A stretch of 64,000 nucleotides of DNA from Dermacentor variabilis (GCF_050947875.1 NC_134569.1:261775100-261839099); one strand, 5' to 3'. Positions 35,043-46,497 are shown, counted from the first letter of the stretch. Program-made: numbers and translations. The notes: generated from the sequence alone by a model not told the origin.

Positions 35043-35184
35043 CATTTTATGACATCCGACAAAGTTTTGGTAAGACAACATCAAGGTGTCTTAAGTATCT
35101 TGCAAAGACGTATTGAATATGTCTTGTAAACATTTGATTTTCATGACGTCTTGTAGACGGCCAATAGACCAATGCATGTTCAGT

Positions 35185-35275
35185 GAGTGTGTGTGTCCTT
35201 TTTATGTATGCGTGAACATATCAGATTTAAGTGTGCTGCTTCAATATCATGGCTCACCAACTAGCCCATCAGTAT
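35185..35275 (+). mobile_element. PLE tail remnant
   Basis: Ends in CACCAACTAGCCCATCAGTAT, the reverse complement of the PLE tail motif. It is about 75% similar to 37715-37800 (shared TCAATATCATGGCTCACCAA). Confidence 0.6.
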
Positions 35276-36600
35276 CAAACGTATATCAATAATTTATCCA
35301 AGCGCCTACCTGAACAAAGTACACCCCATGATCTGAAACGCCAAGATATTTATACAAAAAGAAAGCAGTGGTCTGCTCGCCGGGAAGAAGTCGACCCGAG
35401 TGAGGTGTTTCGATGCCGGTATAGTATCAGTCACCTTTTCCCAATGAGGAAGTTGCTAATCAAAGTCGTTCTCTGATGCACCTTGTCTTGCTTCTTTATA
35501 TAAATGATAAAATCGTACATTAATTTGCTGTCTTCCACCACGATGACACAGATAGCACATAACAAAAGCTCTTTAATTTTTTTCATTTTCGGGCTCGCGC
35601 CCGAAAATGGTATGAAAACGGTATGCATCGCATGCCGCTGTAGTATTTGCGGAGCCTTTGCACTCAAACTATGTACACGTGTCGGTGCGCAAAAGCTCCC
35701 GCCCACGCACCTTCCATATGCCGTGACTTGCGAGTAACGGTGGTTTGAATCTATAAGATGCACCCACTTGGCTCACTATTTTCGCCTTGGGAAACATTTT
35801 TGTTTTTGTCAGCACTGGTATTTGTTGAGAGAAGACATCTGGGCTCATGCCGCGATTCGACATGTACGATATCTGTCCTGCACCATCTGCGCATGCGTGA
35901 GGCGCGTGGGCACCCGCTTTCCCGTGCTGGCATGCATACATGTAGTTTGGGTTTAAGAGCGCAAAGGACTACAAAGACTACAGAGGTATGTGCAGCATAA
36001 CCAAGGCTTTGAGGCAGGCGGCGATGCGGCTGGCCGCCGAAATGCACGAGGAACAAGAAAAGCGATGCGTAGCCGAAGAACAGCGGCCGCCGAGACCAAG
36101 CAGCGCTGATTGGAGGACCCACCCTTGCAGGACGCAGGTGCGCACTTTCAAAAGTACTTCCTCGACGACGAGTTTGGTGCAGCGACTGCGGCTGCCACTG
36201 GTTCCTACCTTATGTCGTCAGGGTGTCAAGGCCCGTCCTCGAGCGAGCGTTTTTCCAGGAGGACGCGAGTTCGTTGGCACTTTGTGCAAGGGAGAAATGC
36301 TTTGATAATCATCGAGGATGGTTTCAGCCATATTTTCTTTTTCTTCCTTTCCAGCCACAGACTACACATTTCAGTGAGGAAGCAGTAGTCTGACACCGGT
36401 GATAAAAACATTATCTAATGGCTCAAATGCATTGTGAGCATCTCATGCACCTCAATGCCAAGGTAATGTCTTAGAGCATTATCAAGACCGGCTAAATGTG
36501 CAGCAATTAAGTTACTCTTGCATCAGAAAGAGACCCTCGCATAGTTGTATGAACAGTAGAGAGAACCATCCCAGCATGGTTGATTACATTCTGCTTAGCA
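35276..36600. other. Intergenic DNA downstream of SMARCD
   Basis: No supported gene. The second copy of the CTGCGCATGCGT dispersed repeat is at 35845-35960. A plus-strand frame from 35988 starts MCSITKALRQAAMRLAAEMHEEQEK and shifts frame near 36105. I do not recognise it and it could be a first exon of a neighbour or chance. Confidence 0.4.
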
Positions 36601-36640
36601 CATAGCAACAATGACACACATATGATGGGTTCAGTTTCTC

Positions 36641-36646
36641 TTTATT
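36641..36646 (-). terminator. Polyadenylation signal of the SMARCD gene
   Basis: AATAAA on the minus strand, 9 bases after the TAG stop at 36656-36658, implying a very short 3' untranslated region. It is followed by a T/G-containing region on the minus strand. Confidence 0.7.
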
Positions 36647-36655
36647 AGTGAGGAG

Positions 36656-36811
36656 CTAGGCATTGCGAATGCCGAGTGCCTGTTCCAGCTCGGCTCGGCG
36701 CTGCTGCACTTTGCCATAGAAGTAGCGGCACACTGCCTCCTGGGCCCAGCGCTGGTAGTAGAAGTCTGCACGGCGCTCTTCTTCGGGGCTGCCCACCACG
36801 TCCGTCATCGT
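36656..36811 (-). CDS. Bap60: SMARCD/BAF60 (Bap60) last exon
   Basis: This codes for the C-terminal 51 residues plus TAG of the 60-kDa BAF subunit of SWI/SNF (BAP/PBAP) nucleosome remodellers, a nuclear protein linking the complex to transcription factors. The segment contains [38 protein letters not shown] and [11 protein letters not shown] at the stop, matching the strongly conserved end of animal SMARCD proteins almost residue for residue. The splice acceptor (TGTGTGTGCAG on the minus strand) lies directly before the exon at 36812, in phase 0 with the upstream exon at 55033-55155. No stop or frameshift is present, so this is a functional-looking host exon. Earlier exons, including the SWIB domain, are not in the window. 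Confidence 0.93.
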   Translation of the reverse strand, partial: TMTDVVGSPEEERRADFYYQRWAQEAVCRYFYGKVQQRRAELEQALGIRNA

Positions 36812-37113
36812 CTGCACACACAAAACGACATACAGCAGCCTTACTTTAATTGCACTTTTTGCATACCACACAGGGCGAGTCAGCTTGACCGCAGTGCGGT
36901 CCTTAATATAGTAATTGTATGACAGACAGATCCACACAGATCGGTGACATCTGCACACCCTACGAAACACAAAACTTCTAGAAAACTTCTTGACAGGACT
37001 TGAAAGGCATGCACACATCTTTGTATATTATGAAATTTTGATTAAACATTTGTGGCAGGGGATTTTGAAGACGTTTTCAAAATGCACACCTCAAAGAGCA
37101 TATTGTCACATGG

Positions 37114-37532
37114 TAGTGACAGTCAAAAACACAGTAGCAAAACTGTGAATGGCAAAATTACATTTTTATTTGGCGAACCTTAGCCCCTGGAAACAGGCTA
37201 CACTCACAGTAGAGCGATAGCGGCAAACACAGTCGGCGATCGTCAGAAATCCGCTCTGCCGGTCAAGCGTGTTGGCTTATATATATGAGTCATCAAAGTT
37301 TCCAGAGTAATTAATCACTGGTGGCCGCGTGTCTTCCATAAAGTACTAAAAAATTTACGTTGCACATGCAATAGATTACACAAGCTTCTGTGACAATAGA
37401 CAGATAAAACAATCAATAATATTCCAGTAAGTTTCAATTATGCAGGTGCGTCTTGTGCTGAGCGACAAACTTCCAAGTTGTTGTTGGGTGAAATGCAGTC
37501 CCCAAGAAAAGAATAAATAAGTACATGTGTCA
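37114..37532 (-). mobile_element. Gypsy-family LTR, diverged copy, with internal stub
   Basis: About 419 bp, beginning TGTCACATGGTAGTGAC and ending CATGTGTCA in plus-strand coordinates, colinear with the LTRs at 38103 and 62951. Immediately to the right is the minus-strand polypurine tract (plus CCCCTCTTAAAAAGA) and a little internal sequence to about 37600, so this was a 3' LTR of a minus-strand element. It is the most diverged of the three. Confidence 0.8.
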
Positions 37533-37714
37533 ATACCCCTCTTAAAAAGATCATCGCCCATGCTAAACACAACTAAAGCACATACAGTGAAGAGAAATAA
37601 TAAACAAACAAATGTAAAACTCAGATTACATGCTGATGACTGCACTCTGTATTCTATGATATTGAAGCAGTACACTTAGATGTGACGTGTACATGTAAGC
37701 ATAGCAGTAGTTGC

Positions 37715-37800
37715 AGTCCAGCACCTGTGTATGTCCTTTCTATGGGTACGTGTCAGATGTAAGTACACCGCTTCAATATCATGGCTCACCAACCAGCCCA
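37715..37800 (+). mobile_element. PLE tail remnant
   Basis: Contains TTCAATATCATGGCTCACCA followed by ACCAGCCCATCAGTAT, homologous to 35185-35275. Confidence 0.6.
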
Positions 37801-38102
37801 TCAGTATCTTTTAAGCAAATACTGTATTCTGTTATAAATTCACACGATCAAGTTAAACTGAATGTTGAACTCAATTGCCTATTGAAGTGGTGTGGTACGT
37901 GGCAGATGTGTACGAATTATGCTAAAGGTGTTGTTTTCACCATTACAAATGAAGCATCCATTGATTTTTGACTATTCAGCTGATGGTAACCAACTTCTTC
38001 GAGTTTCGGAATTCAAATACTAGGTCTTCACATAACTGACGATGGCATTGGGACTGTCATATTAACTACATTGTGTGTAAGGCCATGACAAAATTACAAT
38101 AT

Positions 38103-38520
38103 TGTCACGTGGTAGTGACGGTGAAGAAAGCAGCAATACGGTGGAATACAAAACTAGCTTTTATTGGGCGAACCTGTGCCCACAAAAACAGGCTTCACTC
38201 ATGGCACAACGATAGCGGCGAACACGGTCGGCGATCGTCGGAAATCTGATCAGCGGGTCAAGCGCGTCGGCTTTTATACAGCAGTCGTCGAATGTTCCAG
38301 ACTAATCGTTCGGACCCGCGTGCCTTCCACAATGTTCTACACCATTCGCGTCACGCGATGAAATCAGATAACACAACATTCGGCGACAACAGACAGCCGG
38401 GTAGAAGCATCGATAACTTTCCAGAAACTTCGGATACATGCAGGCGCGTCCCGCGCTGTGCGATTACATTTGTTAGGCGGCGAAACGTGGTCGCCCGATA
38501 AAGATAAGTATACACGTGTA
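38103..38520 (-). mobile_element. Solo LTR of the same gypsy family
   Basis: 418 bp beginning TGTCACGTGGTAGTGACGG and ending near CACGTGTA. It is closely similar throughout to the LTR at 62951-63372, with shared blocks such as GGCGATCGTC, CTGATCAGCGGGTCAAGCG, TGCAGGCGC and TGTTAGGCGGCGAAACGTGG. No internal sequence lies on either side, as expected after LTR-LTR recombination. Confidence 0.85.
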
Positions 38521-38892
38521 TATATAAGTATACACAGTTAAAGTGATGTCTTTGCAATTCCTCTAATGATGTTGAACTTTAAGCATACAAGTCTCTTGTT
38601 TTACCTCTTCTAGATTATGGCAATATATTAGGGATCCATTCACTTCTGTTAATATTAATACAGTATAATGGGCGGAAAAAAAAAACAGTCAGGTTCATTT
38701 TCAACCAGCGTGGCACTACATCCATTACTGAGTTAAGGGATAGAGCAGGTTTGATTGCATTATCAGACAGAAATAAGATAGTGCACTTGCATTTCTCGTT
38801 TAGGCTTGTTTTTTAAGGCAAATTAAAACGCAACACTCATGAATATGTCACACATTCTCTTGGTTATGCTACCATGTGCAGAAATCATTTTA
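38521..38892. other. Intron DNA, degraded LINE-like remnants possible
   Basis: No clear frame. A peptide-like trace near 38560-38760 (YKSLVLPLLDYGNILG, then VRFIFNQRGTTSI) resembles the C-terminus of CR1-group reverse transcriptases and suggests an old plus-strand LINE fragment. Confidence 0.45.
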
Positions 38893-40100
38893 CAGTAATC
38901 CCTCATTATAACGAAGTCAATGGGACGGGAAAAAATTCGTTATGAATGGTAATTTGATATATGCGACCACTCGAGAAAAGCTAAAGCAGTCGAGCTTTAA
39001 CTGCGCCACAACCGCAAGGAAGTCAAAATACAATGTATTATGTGAAGCAAAACTTTATTCAGGTGCAAAATAGGCAGTGAGCTTTGGCTGTTTCAAGTTC
39101 TTACCAGACACAAGCAACCCCTGCTCTCATTTGACCAAGCATTGCATGTGGCCGTGGTCACCGCCCATGCATTCAACCTTATTTTGCAGCAGGCGTAGGC
39201 ACTCCTGTGTCTCCACCACAGTTGGCATTTCCAGTCAGTCTTCGCCCGCTGGCTCTTCGTCCTCGTCAGGGTGACCACAGGAACAGCAGCATCAGCCAAT
39301 GCAAATGTCTCGTAGTCGCCTTCTACCTCTTGGCCAGCAATTTTATGAACAGCGTCATACAGATAGCTGCAAGTCCGGTCGTCGTCATGCTGGTCATCAT
39401 CAGGGTCCCGAAGATGGTGCGGGAAAAGCCGGCATTCTTTGCCGACCTTCAATGGTGCAAGTTCTTTCTATGAAAAGTTCAACAAATAGATTGGCCCAAG
39501 CAACTCAATGTTGCACCTCTTGCTGGCGTCATACGCTGTGAGCATGCGCTGCAAAAGAGCCTTGTGGTAAAACTTCCGGGTGTTCTCAATGATGCCCTGA
39601 TCCATCGGTTGCAATACTGTGGTTGTGTTTGCAGGCAAAAATTCCAGTGATCCCCTTGAGATTGTCGATCTTGTATTTGTTGTGCTCAAAAAACAATTGG
39701 GAACTCACTGTGGGTATGTAGTGCAATTGTGAGAACTGAACGGTTTTTTAATATGAGCTTTGCATGATCACTGGGCAATTTTTTCTCGATATGCAGCCAT
39801 GAAGTTTCCAAAAAAGTTTTTCGGCACAGCGTTGTCGACGACACTGTGCTAATTTTACGGTTCGAGTGTCGGTGTTCACGCACCATCGTATCCGCACCAC
39901 TGACAAATGTCTAGGAACAAAATTCAATGACCCTACCATGAATTTAGACCGTCTGTCTAAAGTCGGATGGCGAGAATTGAGCATGACTGGCTCAAGAAAA
40001 TCACCGAGGAAACACCAGCTTGCGCTGACCTGCCATGTTGACAGCCTGACTTGCCACTGGTGACGCTCAGATTTTTTCCGTTTTCAGCAAGTTACCGTCG
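38893..40100 (-). mobile_element. Degraded Tigger/pogo transposon fragment
   Basis: The left terminus at 38893 begins CAGTAATCCCTCATTATAAC after a TA, a pogo-type end. Minus-strand broken frames at 39093-39984 give LEFLPANTTTVLQPMDQGII (the third catalytic Asp region of a DDE_1 transposase) followed by KFYHKALLQRML and an acidic C-terminal region ending near YDAVHKIAGQEVEGDYE. The first two catalytic regions are not recognisable and I did not find the right terminus. Stops and frameshifts mark it as dead. Confidence 0.7.
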
Positions 40101-40177
40101 AAAATGCAACAAATCTCAAGGTGGTGTTTTATTGCAATGCAGACCGATTATGGCGAGCGGCGAGCAAATTTCTAGAC

Positions 40178-40698
40178 TGGGGTTGAGTAGAACTTGTTGC
40201 TTGGCGAGTTGGTTGGGACCTAATGAACACATTGTTGGGCCAAAGAAAGGAAGAAAAGACTTGGGAAGGAAGAGTACGAAACGACAGACCATGCCCGGGA
40301 GCATGAACTGTCTGTAATCAACAAAGGAAACGCGCATTTACCTGCGCATTGCACGGTTTGCCTGGAAGGAACATGCCAGCCACTACTGCGTGAGATAAAG
40401 ATACTTGGCAGGAGTGGTGATATGTTAGCAAGAGAACTTTTGGAGGCATATCACATAAAAGTAAGAGGCACGAGTTGTATTAGTGACACGTCTGTATTTC
40501 TGTTTTAAAACGAGTTGCAAATGTTGAAAACGTCACTGTAATCGCTCTAGGCAACACTGATGTACGCATGCTCATTTGTTCATTCTCACTGCCCTGCTCT
40601 AAGAATAAAATCAGTTGAAGTTCAGCGCTCAATCTGTCGTTTCATACCCTTCCTTCCCAAGTCTTCTTTTCCTTTTCTTGGCGCAACAATGTATTCAT
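40178..40698 (+). mobile_element. Hairpin PLE, 521 bp
   Basis: The target duplication TTTCTAGAC is found at 40169-40177 and 40699-40707. The tail GGCGAGTTGGTTGGGAC is near the left end. Inverted arms lie at about 40222-40290 and 40632-40698 (roughly 85% identical). Between them is a plus-strand remnant of the PLE endonuclease C-terminus (EIKILGRSGDMLARELLEAY, then CISDTSVFLF). This element disrupts older TE-like sequence. Confidence 0.75.
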
Positions 40699-40707
40699 TT
40701 TCTAGAC

Positions 40708-42215
40708 CAGCTTCCCCAAAGTCGTCTTCCCGATTTGTTAACGTAGCTCCTCGCGTCAAACAAGGTACTTATAATCGGAGGGACACTTCTGTGCTTTTCG
40801 ACACGTTTCAGTACCAGAAGTGCTATTTAGAGTGGTAAAACTTTGCTCATCAGGCGCATTTCATAGAACGCTACGGTGCAAGTCTGGCCGCGGTCTTTTG
40901 GCTGGTTTTCAGCATCCAAGAGACTGTGGTTTTCTGGCATCGCAAAGCATCTGAAAAACTTAATTTTTGTGTGAATTCTATCACGAGGGACATCAGCGAT
41001 GCAAATGCGACTGAGATAAATGGTTAGGGCATGCTGCACCATGGAATTTGACAGCTTCCGTTCACTCCGCAGTAAACAGCTGGGAGCACTCGCTTTGTGC
41101 CCGTTAGTAGGTGGTCATTGGTTGTGGGTTTGGTAATTTTGTGGCGAGTTCTGTGCCTGCATGAGACTAATTCGTTGGCGGTATGAATTTGACAGTATAT
41201 GTGCAAAAGGGTCGTCGCTGCCCGGCGGTGGCAGGGCTCATTGTGCACTTCGAGTAATGTGGCTTAAAATGCATGCGTTTGGATCGGGACTGGAAGAAGT
41301 TTCGAATTAAGCGATATTTCGAGTAAATAACCCACAAAAAGAAACATTTTCTTTTTTCAACCCGCATTTACTGCAGGATGACAATGGGTCAACAAGCAGG
41401 CAGCTACTGCTGTCAATGCAGGACACGAAAACAAAAATGGCGGCCGGCGGAGCAAGCCGAACGCATTGAACGTGATTATTTTTCTTCTCGTGAGTACATT
41501 ATGCGTGTTGAAACAGTTTCTTCCGTATCAGTAATGCATAATATCGTTAATAGCGGAAAGTCTGTGACAATAATTATAATGTAGCCATGTCCACTCTGAG
41601 GGGACAGAAACAGAGATGGGCGTGCTTAGCTGCCAGTGACATAGAAACATATGGCGGGCATGCTGCGGAAACTGCAGGATTTGTCTTCAGTGCTATCCTA
41701 ATACGGCACATTTACACTAAGGGTGGACAAATATCTTAGCTGCATTACAAGCATCAGCGTATAAATAGGGTACACTTCTAATGTATCAGTGTAAACATGA
41801 CCACTATTGTTGCCGCTCACGATTTGCTGCGTGCCGATGAGTGCAGATGAGAAGAATCGAAAATCGCCCTTTATGTTGTTGTTGTTCACCAAAACCATCA
41901 TGAAGCCTACAAATAATAAAGCCGAGGCAAGTCTTGTTGTAGGTTTTTTTTTTTCATGGAAGTGTGGAAAGTGATGAAAGGAATGAAATGGGGCATCTGC
42001 TTAATATGTTGGGTGCGTGCAAACCTCTTGGTATGTCTTCAAGAGTCGTTCACGGAGCATTTGACAGATGCTAAGCGCGATCATCATTAGCTAGACTTCG
42101 CACACGACATATTGCTGCAACAAGTTCAGGGTGCAATCATCACATGGGAAAGAAAAAAATCTAATTTTGACGACAAAATTCAGGGGTGCGATCATTATGC
42201 GAGCAAATACAGTAA
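40708..42215. other. Intron DNA, probably old DNA-transposon remnants
   Basis: No credible gene. Near 42110-42212 the minus strand reads TTACTGTATTTGCTCGCATA then ATGATCGCACCCC, which looks like the terminal region of another pogo-type element, but I found no partner end. Confidence 0.4.
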
Positions 42216-42219
42216 TTCC

Positions 42220-42376
42220 GTTTATGATCAAGTATAGCATTCTTTTCAAGTTTTGTTTTCTTTATTTGTTGACTGTTTTATTATTTTGGTATGTACTAGT
42301 AATGCCAATCCCATGCTATCATGGCCCCTAGCTGGGGCTAGCAGTATTGTAAATAAATAAATAAATAAATAAATAA
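42220..42376 (+). mobile_element. CR1-group LINE 3' tail with AAAT repeats
   Basis: A short 5'-truncated 3' end (CCATGCTATCATGGCCCC, GGGGCTAGCAGTATTG) followed by about eight AAAT units to 42376. Its layout is similar to the tail at 52576-52828. Confidence 0.6.
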
Positions 42377-42399
42377 CGTCCAAGTCAGTTAGCACTGGT

Positions 42400-44420
42400 A
42401 GAAGGGCTTAAGGTGCACAACATGGACTATTTCAGGCCGCAAGCGGCACCACTGTACTTGAGAAATGCCACCTGGCACAACCTCATAGTCCAGTGCGCCA
42501 ATGCATCAGCTGATCTTTCGCAGGGTCCGAAATAGCATGGCAAAAGATTGTCGCTAAGTCCGTACTGGGGTCCAAACACGGTCGCTGGGCTGGTAATCGA
42601 CGTAATGTCGTCAAGGATTGCAGTGTAGGCTGTCTGTCCTCTGCTGGTTTCTGATGCGCAAGCGGGTGAGCTGTTGCACCTTTTAGGCATGCTGGAGATG
42701 GGCAGTGACGTCGAGATTATCGTCACTGGTGACGTGCAGGAGCACGGTGTCGAGATTCATCGTTGGGTTCCTGCTGTAAACAAGCTTGAACGGCGTGATC
42801 TTGGTTGTCTCTTGCACCGCTGTGTTGTAAGAGAAGGTTCTGTACAGCAAGAAAGCATCCCACGTCTTGTGTTTGACATCAACATACATTGCAAACATGT
42901 CGACGAGGGTCTTGTTCAGCCGCTCCGTAAGCCCATTTGTCTGCAGGTGGTAGGCAGTTGTCCTTCTCTGGCTTTTCTGGCTGTATTACAAAATGGCTTG
43001 GGCGAGCTCTGCAGTGAAGGGCTTTCCTCTGCTGTTGATCAGGACTTCTGGGGCACCAAGTTGCAGCAGGATGTTCTCGACGAAGCATTTAGCAACTTTG
43101 GCCGCCGTACTACCTTTAGGCAGAGCTTTTGTTTCGGCGTAGCGGGTAAGGTAGTTGGTAGCCACGACAATCCACTTATTTCGAGACGTTGACCTCAGAA
43201 AGGGTCCCAACAAATCCTTCCCAATCTGCTGAAATTGTTGGCAAGGAGGCTCAATCAACTGTATTAATCCTGCTGGCCTTCACTTTTCCTGCTTCAGAGT
43301 GAGCCCTGATGACTTGATGGCCTCTAGTGCTGTCCCAAGCCACCTAAGGTGATCATTGAAATTCCTTCAACTAAGCAGACGAGACAGGTCTGCCACTTAA
43401 GCGCGGCTAACACCTTGTACATCAAGCGCTGGAACGTTGTGCAAAGTCTGAATGGCATGACGTTAAACTCATAGAGGCTGTTCGGCATAATGAATGCGCT
43501 CTTTTATCGATGCCTCTCGTCGACTTCTATTTGCCAGTAGCCAAACTTGAGATCCATTGACGATAAGCATTTGAGCAGATTAAACACGTCATTAGCAATG
43601 CCCTTAAGCACGTGCCCGACCTTCTCAGTTTCTCTCATATTGTGATCGGCTTTACAACAAAGTGCCAGCATGTCCTGGATGTACAAGACATAGGACTCCG
43701 CGGGGATTGGGCACGGGAGGCCAGTTCCTGCTGTGCGGCAATTTTACTGCCGGCTGGTTTGCCAAACAACTCTGTCAATTTCTCTTTGCATTGGTCCCAG
43801 CTGGTTAGCTCCTCCATGTTTTTGTACCACACATTTGCCGTGCCTTTTAGGTAGAACAAGAGGTTAGCTGAAGTTCAGTGTTTGACGGAAGCCTGTCTGG
43901 TTGGGATGAAACATGGTTAAAAGGTAAACAAAAACCCGGGGCACTTCGCTGACCAAATAAAGATTTAAAAGAAAAGAAGACGTTTCTTATTAGATGTTTT
44001 CTTTATTTTACCTGTAAACAAGGCTCCCGTGTGGGAGCCAAAACGTCTTCTTTTCTTTTAAAACTTTATTTGGTCGGCGAAGTGCCCCGGGTTTTTGTTT
44101 ACCTTTTAACCAAGAGGTTAGCTAGCATAAGCGTAGGGTCCCATCTGTTGATTCTACTCACGCATTCGTACATGGCCACCCACTCTTTAGCGTTGGCGCC
44201 ATTGGTCACGCAGAAAGTTCCAGGATTTTTGGGTTGCACAACGACAACCGAAGGTGACAGCGACGTAGCATGCAATGGTGATGTAGGAGGCGGCAACGAC
44301 GTTGATCCCGAGTGCTCACCGTCGTTCATGGTGCAGACAGTGTTGCAACATCCACTGCGGAGCTCTGCTTCCAGCCGTGGTACCCCGCACCTCTCACCAA
44401 TATGTTGCGGGGATGTTAGG
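42400..44420 (-). mobile_element. Ty3/gypsy retrotransposon, internally deleted
   Basis: Minus-strand remains in 5'-3' order are: gag N-part (44124-44330, with WDPTLMLANLL), gag continuation (43560-43857, with GTANVWYKN and KLTELFGKPAG), a short reverse-transcriptase piece (MDLKFGYWQIEVDE, 43500-43560) fused directly to gag, a deletion, then integrase (43260-42430, with QIGKDLLGPF, NKWIVVATNYLTRYAETKA and YNTAVQETTKITPFKLVYSR). Protease and most of pol are missing. It belongs to the same family as the copy at 63373-64000. A PLE hairpin at 43870-44110 splits gag. The LTRs are lost at both ends. Confidence 0.85.
43870..44110. mobile_element. Hairpin PLE-derived element, 241 bp
   Basis: Flanked by a perfect 13-bp target duplication CAAGAGGTTAGCT (43857-43869 and 44111-44123). 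The tail (GTCTGGTTGGGATGAAACATG) is at the left. Arms of about 70 bp (43915-43985 and 44042-44110) are nearly perfect inverted copies around a 56-bp loop. There is no coding capacity. Confidence 0.85.
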
Positions 44421-44435
44421 AGTATAGAAGATTAC

Positions 44436-44443
44436 AATATATA

Positions 44444-44485
<42 letters not shown>
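44436..44485. repeat. TA/TG microsatellite
   Basis: An (AT)n(GT)n(AT)n run. It is the left half of a microsatellite split by the Tigger insertion. The right half is at 46610-46730. Confidence 0.9.
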
Positions 44486-44488
<3 letters not shown>

Positions 44489-44972
44489 TGAAAGCTTGTT
44501 AATTCGACTTCCGTTAATTCGGAAAATCCGATAATTCGGCCTTCGCGCCTGGTACCTACAATTATATATAGGAGTCTATGGGACGAAACTCTCGTTAATT
44601 CGGACGGATTCCAGCCCACCTCGGATAATTCGGACGATTTCGGGCAGCCACCGAGGCTCAAAAACGAAAATACGGCAAACGCGGCACAAAAGTGATACCC
44701 AAACCAACGCTTCGTTGCCCAAACGCAGCATCGTCATTGACATCAAGTGGCTGAAACTTCGCCAATCCAATCCGATTGGCTTGACTTGTGGCCGGATGGG
44801 CGCTTTTTCTTGTTTTTGCATATATCGCGCGGCCATTTTGTCGTTTTGTTGCTGTTGGTGCGCTACATCCCTGCACGCTGTTTTGCCGAGGACCGCTGGA
44901 TTTAGCGCAGCTTAGTTATTGAGCTTCATTGCGGTTTTTTGTTGTGCGCCCGTGTCACTGCATTCTCCGCCT

Positions 44973-46493
44973 ATGGCAACGCCAGCGAAGCGGCCGAAAT
45001 ACGAGGCGAAGGACTTGGCTACCAAGGTGGAAATCTTGCGGGCCCTAAAGGACGGACTCTCTCGACAAGAAGCCATGAAGAAGTACGACGTGAAAAGAAG
45101 TACCTTGAGCACGTATGTGAAAAATGAAGAGCAGATTCTTCAGGCGTTCGAAAGCGAGAAGTTTCGAGCGTCACGAAAGCGTCTGCGAACAGCAGCTCAT
45201 CCAGAGTTGGAAAAGGCTTTGCTTCGGTGGGTGGTCGACTCGCGTAATGCGAATCTGCCATTGAGTGGACCCCTCATCATGGCGCAAGCCGAGAGGTTTG
45301 CACTGATGATGCATATCGATGCATTCAAGGCATCGGAAGGGTGGTGCGCGCGCTTCAGAGAGCGACATGGCCTCATTTTTAAGACTGTGTGCGGCGAAAG
45401 AGGCGCTGTCAACGAAGACGTTGCCAACAACTGGAAGAACGCTCAGCTGCTTGAGCACATCGCCGCCTACCATCCAAATGACATATTTAATGCTGATGAA
45501 ATAGCACTTTTCCTTAAGGCTTTGCCAGACAAAACTGTGACCATGAAAGGAGATCCGTGCATCGGTGGCAAAAGATCCAAGGAACGCGTCACCATTCTTT
45601 TGGCCGCCAACATGACAGGAACAGAGCGCTTGCCGCTTGTCGTCATTGGAAAGGCACAAAAGCCACGGTGCTTTAAGAACATGCCTGCTCTTCCAGTGGA
45701 ATACCGAGCGAATAAAAAGGCCTGGATGACGTCGGAAATTTTTCGTGGCTGGATGCAGAAGTTAGACCGACAGTTTTCCGCAAAGAACCGCAAAGTGTTA
45801 ATGGTGCTGGACAATTGTAGTGCACATAACAGTGTCACCGGACTGGACAACATAGAAGTTGTTTTCTTGCCGCCGAACACAACATCGGCCCTCCAACCGA
45901 TGGACCAAGGCATAATTCAGTATGTCAAGACGAAATACCGCAGGCGCGTGCTGGAACGGATGCTCCTGTGCCATGAAGTCGGCAAGCAGTACGACGTGAA
46001 TCTTTTGAGCGCGGTCAACATTCTTGCCTACGCTTGGCACAACACGCCGGCGCACGTCGTCGCCAACTGTTTTAGACACAGTGGCTTCGTTGTGCGTGAG
46101 CCTGGCGATGATACAGTGGCCGAAGTGTCGCTAGATGACAATGGAGATGACTGCCAAGATTTTGGAGGAGTTCTGCTGGATGCGGTGACACTCGCTGATT
46201 ACGTCGGCATTGATGACGGCGTTGTTACAGCCGGCTCGCTTACCGAAGAAGAAATTGTCAGGGATGTGCTGCACGGAGAAGATTCTGAGGAGGAGGAGGA
46301 GCCGTGAGAGGAGCAGCCTCGGCCCCCTCGCACTGTGAAGGAAGCCGCGGAGGTCCTCGCTGTGTTGGAAGAATTTTGTTGGGACTCTCCAGACAGCATG
46401 CGAGCTTCTAAGCACCTGGAAGGACTTCGTAAAATAGTATCCGCGCGGGTTTCTGCTCGAAAGCAAACGAGCATCCTCGATTACTTTGCGTAA
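44973..46493 (+). pseudogene. Tigger transposase with one in-frame TGA
   Basis: The transposase would bind the element ends and cut and paste it in the nucleus. From the preferred ATG at 44973 (MATPAKRPKYEAKD; an in-frame ATG at 44919 adds 18 atypical residues) the order is: CENP-B-type N-terminal helix-turn-helix (residues 5-55), second helix-turn-helix with GWCARFRERHGL (75-135), and DDE_1 catalytic domain with D175 (FNADEIALF), D280 (VLDNCSAH) and D311 (LQPMDQGII), a DD30D spacing. An acidic stretch precedes a TGA at 46305-46307. The same frame then runs 61 more codons, ending RKQTSILDYFA and TAA at 46491, a typical family C-terminus. So the full product would be 506 residues and the stop removes only the tail. 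It is the freshest-looking coding element here. Confidence 0.9.
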
Positions 46494-46497
46494 TAAA
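46492..46497 (+). terminator. Polyadenylation signal of the Tigger transposase
   Basis: AATAAA overlaps the TAA stop (TAATAAA), a compact arrangement common in short DNA transposons. Confidence 0.55.

Larger units (their letters stand above)
33520..35160. repeat. Degenerate CTTGCAAGAC-type repeat field, split by a PLE
   Basis: 33540-33783 and 35054-35160 are built of related words (GTCTTGCAA, AAGACATCTT, TAGACGGC, GGCTACAAAACG) in both orientations at irregular spacing of roughly 30-45 bp. The PLE at 33784-35042 interrupts them. No coding sequence is present in the repeat. Confidence 0.55.

Noticed and set aside
31464..35898. NRF-1-driven promoters at the CTGCGCATGCGT sites
   Set aside because: The sites lie in a repeated segment without an adjacent credible first exon.
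35988..36388. Small gene starting MCSITKALRQ next to SMARCD
   Set aside because: The frame shifts near 36105, the product is not recognised, and no splice pattern could be supported.
43870..44110. Classical fold-back DNA transposon
   Set aside because: The 13-bp target duplication and the PLE-type tail at only one end fit a Penelope derivative better.
46305..46307. Selenocysteine or programmed readthrough at the transposase TGA
   Set aside because: No reason to expect it in a DNA transposon. A point mutation in a decaying copy is the simpler explanation.
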